Source of the DNA: an uncultured Gemmobacter sp.
GTDB taxonomy: Bacteria > Pseudomonadota > Alphaproteobacteria > Rhodobacterales > Rhodobacteraceae
NCBI GenBank assembly: GCA_937983495.1
Contig: CALKAA010000206.1
Location: 1 to 11,025, forward strand
Reading direction: 5' to 3'
DNA length: 11,025 nucleotides
Of the stretch, positions 6,068 to 11,025 are shown one piece after another. A model generated the notes under the pieces. It did not search any database. It was not told the DNA's origin and saw only the letters and a program-made list of their open reading frames with translations. The translations under genes were made by a program, and so were the position numbers. The stretch's first letter is position 1. Each line of letters opens with the position of its first letter.

Positions 6068-7234
6068 ATGGCCAGTATCGAACCCACCCTTCCCAAGAGC
6101 GCACTGACGCAGATCCCGTGGTGGAATCCGGCGGGGCCTCCACCCGTGCTCGATATGCTCAAGACCGACCTGTCAACCTTCGAGCGCTATCAATATTGCC
6201 CCGCGCCGCCCGCAGCGACCCCACCGCTGATCGGCCCCTATCGGCCCGGTCTGCAGATGGGGCCGGTGATGTCCGCGCCGAGCCAGCCCTATGCGCTGTC
6301 GCCACATATCCCCGACGTGGCGCAGGCGCGCGAATTCGCGCTGGGCTCGCCCGCCAACGCCCTGGTGCCGGAGCCGCGCGAGAATGCCGAGGAAGAGGCC
6401 GAGCCCAGCGGGCTCAAGCTGTTCCAGCTGAGCCGATCGACCGAGGGGGGCGGTGTCAGCTACACCGAGCAGCGCGGCATCCGGGAATATCTGGCCTCGG
6501 GCTACACGCGGCGCAATCCCGACGGGAAGGTCAAGATCGACAGCGACTGGCGCGGCAAGTGGAAAGAGATGGACTTTCAGGTCGCCAAGCAGACCTGGTG
6601 GAAGGACGACGCCTCGGCCTATAGCGACACGTTCGGCACCCCCGGCCAGTCCATTGCGACCGGCGGCCTCCAGATCGGCGCGGCCAACAGTTCGGCCAGT
6701 TCGACCTTTTCGGTCACCAAGGGCGGGGTCAACATCACCCCGATTTCGGCCGACGCCTCGGTCGCGGTGGCGAAGGGCCAGATCAAGCTGAACGAGGGCG
6801 GGCTGGTGTCGGGCTCGGGCGAGGCCTCGTTCATGGAGGCCAAGGGCACCGCGAAGACCGCGATCATCCTGAACCCCGAAGAGGCAACGGCGAAACTGGA
6901 ACTGGCGGGTTCGGCCAATATAGTCGAGCTCAAGGGCGGCGGGGAAGTCTGTCTAACGCCTATGCGCGCGGTCAACGGCTACCGCAGCGCCTACAACTGG
7001 CTGTTCGATGGCGACAAGGCGATGCTGTCGGACGACTGGGACATCGGCCTGTGCGTGGGCGGCGAACTTTCGGGCTCGGTCGGGGCGCAGGCGGGCGCGA
7101 ATGCGGAGGCCAGCTATCAGAAGGGCAAGGCGCGGGTCGAGGCAGGGGCGAAGCTGGGGCTCGGGCTTGGTTTGGGGGCCAAGGTCAGCGGCGGCTTGAC
7201 CGGGATCGACAAGGCAATAGACTGGTTCAAATGA
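6068..7234 (+). CDS. Unrecognised VgrG-linked protein, candidate T6SS cargo effector
   Basis: I do not recognise a named family in this 388-residue protein. It begins 3 bp after the vgrG stop and has no clear ribosome-binding site of its own, so translation is probably coupled to vgrG. There is no signal peptide. The first ~80 residues are rich in Pro and aromatic residues (PWWNPAGPPP, CPAPPAATPPLIGPY). An acidic patch follows (ENAEEEAEP, 106-112), then a Trp-rich segment (DWRGKWKEMDF, QTWWKDD, 160-181). From about 195 to 290 come alternating Ser/Thr/Ala-rich strands, and from about 325 to 378 a Gly/Ala-rich stretch (SGSVGAQAGANAEA, AKLGLGLGLGAKVSGG). Such C-termini occur in some membrane-active or beta-repeat toxins, but no catalytic motif can be named. 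Position after vgrG and before a secreted protein suggests a cargo effector acting in or across the periplasm or membrane. A structural adaptor role is the main alternative. Confidence 0.6.
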   Translation: MASIEPTLPKSALTQIPWWNPAGPPPVLDMLKTDLSTFERYQYCPAPPAATPPLIGPYRPGLQMGPVMSAPSQPYALSPHIPDVAQAREFALGSPANALVPEPRENAEEEAEPSGLKLFQLSRSTEGGGVSYTEQRGIREYLASGYTRRNPDGKVKIDSDWRGKWKEMDFQVAKQTWWKDDASAYSDTFGTPGQSIATGGLQIGAANSSASSTFSVTKGGVNITPISADASVAVAKGQIKLNEGGLVSGSGEASFMEAKGTAKTAIILNPEEATAKLELAGSANIVELKGGGEVCLTPMRAVNGYRSAYNWLFDGDKAMLSDDWDIGLCVGGELSGSVGAQAGANAEASYQKGKARVEAGAKLGLGLGLGAKVSGGLTGIDKAIDWFK

Positions 7235-7261
7235 GGACGACGATACAAGAGGAGAGCGCAA

Positions 7262-8473
7262 TTGATCCGCACCGCACGGCGATGGCTCGCCGCGATGACT
7301 CTGGCGGTCGTGCAGGCCAACGGAGGGTCGGTCATGGCTGACACATCGCTGCAAGAACACATGCGCATCGAAGTCCCCGGCCCGCGCGACGACCTTGCGT
7401 GGCACGGATTCGACTGCCCCGAGGCCGACGGTGTCCCGGCGCTGCGGGTCGAGTTGGGCGCGCCCGAGGCGATGATGTGGTTCGACATGGATCAACCCGT
7501 AGCGGCGCTGACGGATCAGTCGATCCTGTCCGCGCGCCAAATCGCGCAGGGCTATGTGCCGACCGACCGCGACCGGCTGGAACTGGCGCTGGTCTGCGCC
7601 GAGCCGAACCTCGATCTGGTCGCAACAGGGCTGGATTACGCCCGCGATGCCGCAGCGCTTTGGCAGGTTGCCCCCCTGCAGGTGCGCGGGCGCGGCATCG
7701 ATCGCGGCGATCTGCTGGCCGCGACGCAGGTCAGCGATGTCGACACGATCGTGCGCATCGGAACATGGCGGATGGGCGCGCGGCTGGTGATCCTGCGCGC
7801 CACCTATCAAGCCGAACATGCGGAGATGGCCGAGCCGATGCTGGCGCGTATCTTTGGCGCGCTACGCGCCGCGGCCCCGGTCGTCGATCCGGTACGCGAG
7901 AGTTTGAAAAGCTGGCCGATCGGGCCGCAGGACGCGCCCCTGACGGTGCGCCTGCCGAGCAACTGGCGGCTTCTGGGCAGCGATTCCGCCGCCGGGGCGA
8001 ATGCGACGATGCATATCTTCGCCGACGAACGCGACCGCGATGGCAATGGCGCGCTGACGCTGGTTTGGCGGCGCATCACGGCGGCGCAATCGGACGAGCT
8101 GGTCGCCGCGCTGGCCACGCTTGATGCGCCGATGGCGCGCAAGATCTCCGCCGATGTGGTCGATATGCAGATGTCGAACCTGATGTCGCCCGACACGCCC
8201 TATCGGCTGGATGGCGAGTTGACCGCCCTGCCGCACGAGGACGAGACGGTTGGGCTGGGTTCGCAGATCTTCGTCGATGCTCTGACGCTGGCCGATCAGA
8301 CCACGCGGATCAGCGCGCGCACCGAGGTAGTGGCGGGGCGAAGCCAGATGCTGGCGATCGGGGCGCTCGCGGCCTATCCATCAGCCGAGGAAACGCGGGC
8401 GCGGTTCTTTCACACAGTCTTTGCGATGGAGACGGTGAAGGAGGCGCTGCGCGCAGAACTGGAGTCAAAATGA
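7262..8473 (+). CDS. Secreted periplasmic protein, candidate immunity protein
   Basis: This 403-residue protein starts at a TTG with a strong ribosome-binding site (AGGAG, seven bases upstream). That start supplies a signal peptide: basic MIRTARR, a hydrophobic core LAAMTLAVV, and a likely signal peptidase cut after GGSVMA, giving mature DTSLQEH. The internal ATG at 7334 would lose the signal, so TTG is preferred. I do not recognise a named family. The mature protein seems to have two similar halves, each ending in a strand-then-helix pattern (LVILRATYQAEHAEMAEPML; MLAIGALAAYPSAEETRARF). LPSNWRLLGSD opens the second half, weakly reminiscent of DcrB/DUF1795-like folds, which is inference only. 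It is 27 bp after the putative effector gene. Immunity proteins against periplasm-acting T6SS effectors are commonly secreted and encoded right after the effector, so immunity is the best guess. Its end overlaps the next, broken paralogue by ATGA. Confidence 0.6.
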   Translation: MIRTARRWLAAMTLAVVQANGGSVMADTSLQEHMRIEVPGPRDDLAWHGFDCPEADGVPALRVELGAPEAMMWFDMDQPVAALTDQSILSARQIAQGYVPTDRDRLELALVCAEPNLDLVATGLDYARDAAALWQVAPLQVRGRGIDRGDLLAATQVSDVDTIVRIGTWRMGARLVILRATYQAEHAEMAEPMLARIFGALRAAAPVVDPVRESLKSWPIGPQDAPLTVRLPSNWRLLGSDSAAGANATMHIFADERDRDGNGALTLVWRRITAAQSDELVAALATLDAPMARKISADVVDMQMSNLMSPDTPYRLDGELTALPHEDETVGLGSQIFVDALTLADQTTRISARTEVVAGRSQMLAIGALAAYPSAEETRARFFHTVFAMETVKEALRAELESK

Positions 8474-8796
8474 TTCAGCTCTGCGGTCTGGTGCTGGCGC
8501 TCGGAGGGGCGCTCTGGTCGGCAATGGCGGGGTGCGCCATGGCGGATGAGCTCTGATCGATGCGCTGATCGCACGCGAGAGCACTGACGCCGATGGTCCG
8601 GCGCTGGCGCTTTGCGGCCCCGAGGGCGCAGCGATACGCTCGGCTGCGCTGGAGGGGCTCCAATGGTTCGAAACCGACACTCCGGTGCCCGGTTTCGAGG
8701 CGCCGCCGGTGCTGCACGATCTGCGCCTGCGCCATCGCGGCTATGTTCCCGAAGACCACGATCGGCTTGAGATCGAACTCTACTGCGCGCGTATCG
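8470..8796 (+). pseudogene. Second periplasmic immunity-like paralogue, frameshifted and truncated
   Basis: The ATG overlaps the previous stop (ATGA). The first frame gives a signal peptide, MIQLCGLVLALGGALWSAMAGCAMADE, reported here in short: a hydrophobic start, LWSAMAGC, then AMADE. It ends at a stop at 8554-8556. Adding one base near 8550 restores a long second frame: ALIDALIARESTDADGPALA, LEGLQWFETDTPVPGF, then RGYVPEDHDRLEIELYCARI. This aligns without gaps to residues 71-113 of the 403-residue neighbour (MMWFDMDQPV … GYVPTDRDRLELALVCAEP), so the two genes are tandem paralogues. The frame then enters the left end of the IS3 element, which supplies VTCH and a stop at 8808-8810. About three quarters of the expected protein is missing. 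A cysteine in SAMAGC could be a weak lipobox, but a cut after CAMA matches the neighbour better. Confidence 0.8.
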
Positions 8797-8807
8797 TGAC
8801 CTGCCAC
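8797..8807 (+). repeat. Left terminal inverted repeat of the IS407-like element
   Basis: TGACCTGCCAC, exact inverse of 10057-10067. In the reading frame of the upstream immunity paralogue it contributes the residues VTCH, with the stop codon just beyond at 8808-8810. Confidence 0.85.
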
Positions 8808-8814
8808 TGAACTT

Positions 8815-9744
8815 TCATCCAGCCGCGACCGGAGCCGGTAGCTGATTTACGCCTTTCGGCGTGGGTTGAGCAATCGCCCGGCGCGCGGAACTCTCATCGC
8901 GTGCAGCGGGACGGGCGATTGCGGTGGTCAGGTGCAGAGCGAAACCTGCAGGGGTCTGGTAGCCGAGGGCCGAGTGGGGCCTTTCGGTGTTGTAGTCGGT
9001 GACCCAGGCTGCGATCAGGTCGCGGGCATGGGCAAGGTTGCGGAACAGCGTCTCGTTCAAGAACTCGTCCCGCATCCTGCCGTTGAAGCTTTCCACAAAG
9101 CCGTTCTGCATCGGCTTTCCCGGCGCGATGTAGTGCCATTCGACCTTGTGCTCGGCGCACCACTTCAGGATCGCGTTCGAGGTCAGTTCCGTCCCGTTGT
9201 CCGACACGATCATCCCGGGCTTGCCACGTCGTTCGATCAGCGCTGTCAGCTCCCGCGCCACGCGGCGGCCCGAGATGGATGTATCCGGGATCGCCGCAAG
9301 GCACTCGCGCGTGACATCGTCGACGACGTTCAGCACCCGGAAGCGCCGCCCGCATGCGAACTGGTCATGCACGAAGTCCAGTGACCAGCGCGCATTGGCC
9401 CGCGCCTCCATCAGGATCGGGGCCCTCGTTCCGATGGCCTTGCGGCGCGCTTTGCGTTTACAGACGGTTAACCCTTCCTCGCGGTAGAGCCGGTAAATGC
9501 GGTTGATCCCCGACGCCTCGCCTTCCCGCCTGAGCAGGACGAACAGCCGTCGGTAGCCGAACCTGCGCCGCTCATTGGCCAGATCGCGCAACCGCCCGCG
9601 CAGGGCCGTGTCCGGCGCGCGCTGCGACTGGTAGCGCACCATCTTGCGGTCCGCCCCGGCAATTTGACACGCCCGCCGTTCCGACAACCCAAGATGGGCC
9701 TTCAGATGCGCGACAGCCTCGCGCTTCGCGACGGGCGTCACCAT
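8815..9744 (-). CDS. IS3-family transposase OrfB (DDE integrase domain)
   Basis: OrfB carries the catalytic core of the IS3-family transposase and is normally made as a fusion with OrfA. The 309 residues include an N-terminal HTH_21-type region (FGYRRLFVLLRREG, INRIYRLYREEGLTVCKRK) and an integrase core. Asp123 is in WSLDFVHDQF, Asp182 in IVSDNGTELTS and Glu218 in NGFVESFNGRMRDEFL. The last two are separated by 35 residues, as expected. The C-terminus DYNTERPHSALGYQTPAGFA is typical of the group. It overlaps OrfA by seven bases in the -1 frame, with an A7 run at the overlap. No disruption is seen, so with OrfA this element is probably active. Confidence 0.95.
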   Translation of the reverse strand: MVTPVAKREAVAHLKAHLGLSERRACQIAGADRKMVRYQSQRAPDTALRGRLRDLANERRRFGYRRLFVLLRREGEASGINRIYRLYREEGLTVCKRKARRKAIGTRAPILMEARANARWSLDFVHDQFACGRRFRVLNVVDDVTRECLAAIPDTSISGRRVARELTALIERRGKPGMIVSDNGTELTSNAILKWCAEHKVEWHYIAPGKPMQNGFVESFNGRMRDEFLNETLFRNLAHARDLIAAWVTDYNTERPHSALGYQTPAGFALHLTTAIARPAARDESSARRAIAQPTPKGVNQLPAPVAAG

Positions 9745-10004
9745 TTTTTTGACAAGAGTTCCTTCATCGCCGCCATGTCGAGCATCTGCTCGGCCAAGAG
9801 CCGCTTCAGCTTCGCGTTCTCGTCCTCCAGCGCCTTCAGCCGCTTGGCCTCGGACACCGTCATCCCGGAATACTTCGCCTTCCAGGCATAGAACGTGCCC
9901 TCAGACATCCCGTGCTTGCGGCAGAGATCGGCACACTTCGCGCCCGCCTCATGCTCCTGCAGGATGCCTATGATCTGCTCTTCCGTCAGTCGTGCCTTCT
10001 TCAT
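9738..10004 (-). CDS. IS3-family transposase OrfA (DNA-binding subunit)
   Basis: OrfA binds the element ends. The 88 residues open MKKARLTEEQIIGILQEHEA, followed by a helix-turn-helix (ADLCRKHGMSEGTFYAWKAKYSG, about 25-47, quoted in part: CRKHGMSEGTFYAWK). A leucine-zipper-like coiled coil comes next (KALEDENAKLKRLLAEQML, about 58-75), used for multimerisation. It ends LSKKW* directly at the A7 stretch, so a -1 slip fuses it to OrfB. The ATG at 10004 is preceded by GAGG-rich sequence suitable as a ribosome-binding site. Length and composition are normal for this subgroup. Confidence 0.95.
   Translation of the reverse strand: MKKARLTEEQIIGILQEHEAGAKCADLCRKHGMSEGTFYAWKAKYSGMTVSEAKRLKALEDENAKLKRLLAEQMLDMAAMKELLSKKW
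9744..9750 (-). promoter_or_regulatory. Probable programmed -1 frameshift site (A AAA AAA)
   Basis: Seven A on the minus strand end OrfA as TCA AAA AAA TGG TGA. A -1 slip reads AAA AAA ATG GTG ACG, entering OrfB at its first codon. This is the classic slippery heptamer used by IS3-family elements to make the OrfAB transposase. OrfB also has its own ATG here, so it could additionally be made alone. Confidence 0.75.
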
Positions 10005-10056
10005 CGTCCGTCCTCTCCATGGGCCGGACTCTAATCGCAGGTGGAGGAAAAATCCC

Positions 10057-10067
10057 GTGGCAGGTCA
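10057..10067 (-). repeat. Right terminal inverted repeat of the IS407-like element
   Basis: Inverse copy of the 8797-8807 end (TGACCTGCCAC on the minus strand). Its first three bases, TGA, act as the in-frame stop of the truncated gene to the right. Confidence 0.85.
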
Positions 10068-10751
10068 GATGCGGTGCAGCGCGGCACCCCTGTTGCGTTC
10101 CTGATCCCAACCAGCATCTGGGAAGGACCGACCCAAGGCGCCACGTAGCCTCTCGAAAACCTCGCCAATGGGCAGGATGAGGCCGTGCGTCGGGTGGTCT
10201 ATCGGGCTGACGGTCTGGGCCAGGTTCGCCCCGGCCCGAGTATGAGGCAGGAGGGCGGCGGTGTCAGTCGGGGAAATCAACTCCTCAAACGCCGCCCCAG
10301 GAATCAGCCTCGCCTGATATTTTTGTGTCAGAGTACCGGTGGTGTCGAGCTGCGCCAGTTCCTCGCCATTGACAACCTTTACCCCTGCGATTTGGTCAGC
10401 CTCATCGACACGCAGGATGACGTAGCGGCGCGTTGGGGAGAGCTCTTCATTCCAGACTTGAAGGTTGTTCGACTTCTGGGCGTAGGTGTCGAACATTTGG
10501 CCCAAAAAGCGGGGCTGGGTCTTCTTGAAGCTTGGGGGCACAGGGTAGCCCAGAGCGCGACAGACGTTCTCCTTGACGACCTTTGATCGCGTCCGAAGGG
10601 CCAGACCGGCAAGGCTTATCCCGCGCAGCCGCTCGTCTAGGAGTACCTCAAGTTCGGGGGTAGGGATCCAAAGGTCCGGGTCGCCAACCTCAATGGGATC
10701 ATAAATCGTAAGGCCACTCTCGGCGATTGCTCGTGCGTAATCCTGACTCAT
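10065..10751 (-). pseudogene. Truncated gene, possibly restriction-endonuclease-like
   Basis: The minus strand encodes 228 residues from ATG 10751, with GAGG four bases upstream. The last codon is followed by TGA, which is the first three bases of the IS3 end, so the true C-terminus is lost. Distinct stretches are GLTIYDPIEVGDPDLWIPTP, RTRSKVVKENVCRALGYPVP, SFKKTQPRF, YAQKSNNLQVWNEELSPTRR, LDTTGTLTQKYQARL and DAGWDQERNRGAALHR. From memory, proteins with this pattern are annotated as restriction endonucleases whose catalytic Asp/ExK motif lies downstream of ERNRGAALHR. If so, the IS removed the active site. That assignment is unverified; it could instead be an uncharacterised conserved protein. 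No methyltransferase gene is visible nearby. It is divergent from the phage portal start, separated by 128 bp or more. Confidence 0.5.
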
Positions 10752-10763
10752 CGTGCCTCAGCA

Positions 10764-10812
10764 TTCTCAACTTCCTGAGAAGGCTAGCAGTTGGATCAAG
10801 GATCGACTAGCC
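10764..10812. repeat. Two nested-scale inverted repeats in the divergent promoter region
   Basis: TTCTCA at 10764-10769 and TGAGAA at 10776-10781 form a perfect 6-bp hairpin with a 6-base loop. Just beyond, GGCTAG (10782-10787) and CTAGCC (10807-10812) form a second 6-bp inverted repeat across 19 bases that contain GGATC twice. They lie 13-61 bases upstream of the minus-strand gene start, where an operator could sit. No regulator is visible, so this is only a possible regulatory site. Confidence 0.3.
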
Positions 10813-10879
10813 GCCGCGTTCTAGCCCACTAACTTCCATTCCCGATCCTTCCCATCCGCTCGGATACCCCGAGGACGCC

Positions 10880-11025
10880 GTGCATGAGACACTTCGCACC
10901 ATGCGGACGCTCCTCCATCGCCTTCTGGGCTTCACACGCACGCGCAGCTTTGACGCTGCGGGTGGCGGTCGGCGTTGGGAGGGCGCGCGGACGGTCGATG
11001 GGCTGAACACGGCGATCCTCGAGAT
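10880..11025 (+). CDS. Phage portal protein, lambda-type, N-terminal part
   Basis: The frame ends off the window with MRTLLHRLLGFTRTRSFDAA, then GGGRRWEGARTVDGLNTAIL. The FDAA-GGRRW-GxxxxxxLN-xIL pattern is the usual opening of lambda-type (gpB-like) phage portal proteins, the ring through which DNA enters the capsid. Two starts are possible in the same frame: ATG 10901, or GTG 10880, which has GAGG five bases upstream and adds VHETLRT. The GTG is chosen here for its ribosome-binding site, but ATG is equally consistent with family alignments. Portal genes normally follow a terminase large-subunit gene; here the upstream neighbour is instead a divergent truncated gene, so prophage order looks disturbed. 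Only about 48 residues are visible, so family assignment is tentative. Confidence 0.6.
   Translation, partial: MHETLRTMRTLLHRLLGFTRTRSFDAAGGGRRWEGARTVDGLNTAILE

Larger units (their letters stand above)
8797..10067 (-). mobile_element. Complete IS3-family element (IS407-like)
   Basis: A 1271-bp element with matching ends: TGACCTGCCAC at 8797-8807 and its exact inverse at 10057-10067. The match continues imperfectly into a T-rich stretch on both sides. It carries the two overlapping ORFs typical of the family, both intact and reading on the minus strand. The bases outside the ends (ATCG on the left, GATG on the right) are not a duplication. The genes on either side both stop at the element's borders, pointing to deletion or recombination after insertion. 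Confidence 0.9.

Noticed and set aside
7334..7336. ATG as the start of the secreted protein (MADTSLQ…).
   Set aside because: It would remove a well-formed signal peptide and has no ribosome-binding site as good as the AGGAG before TTG 7262.
8527..8541. Lipobox in the broken paralogue (SAMAGC).
   Set aside because: The position three before Cys is Met rather than Leu, and a signal peptidase I cut after CAMA aligns with the cut in the intact neighbour. It is not excluded but not favoured.
1..11025. CRISPR arrays, rRNA, complete tRNA genes or replication origins.
   Set aside because: No regularly spaced direct repeats, rRNA sequence, foldable tRNA or iteron-like clusters were seen on either strand.

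Overview
The window looks like an accessory region of an alphaproteobacterium, most likely Rhodobacterales (Paracoccus/Rhodobacter-like). Three things suggest this: the high GC content, the style of the insertion-sequence transposases, and a lambda-type phage portal start typical of that group. This is inference from memory of the families; no search was run. The region holds type VI secretion (T6SS) cargo genes surrounded by insertion sequences (IS), most of the flanking genes being broken.

Left part (1-3660). A fragment of an IS66-type transposase (minus strand) runs off the left edge. It is followed by a small PAAR-domain gene (minus strand, 574-833) carrying a single-base frameshift. Next is a stack of three IS elements. 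The 3' half of an IS5-family element (899-1369, minus) abuts an IS3-family element whose two ends lie far apart (1370 and 3660). An intact IS256-family element (1460-2837) is inserted in the first codons of that IS3 ORF, with a clear 8-bp target duplication. The IS3 itself has lost an internal stretch that fused its OrfA and OrfB.

Centre (3661-8473). After a 355-bp non-coding leader come three tightly packed plus-strand genes. The first is vgrG, the T6SS spike. The second, 3 bp downstream, encodes an unrecognised 388-residue protein with a Pro-rich N-terminus and a Gly/Ala-rich C-terminus, a candidate spike cargo effector. The third, 27 bp further on, encodes a secreted periplasmic protein, a candidate immunity protein. 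A second, related periplasmic gene begins with an ATGA overlap but is frameshifted and cut off by an IS.

Right part (8797-11025). A complete IS3-family element with an A7 frameshift site (8797-10067, minus) has no target duplication, and the genes on both sides end at its borders. To its right is a minus-strand gene (10068-10751) that may be a truncated restriction-endonuclease-like protein. Divergent from it, the first codons of a phage portal protein run off the window.

Taken together, the biologically interesting unit is PAAR (now separated and frameshifted), VgrG, a cargo candidate and a periplasmic immunity candidate with a broken tandem copy. The rest records repeated IS insertion and IS-associated deletion around it.
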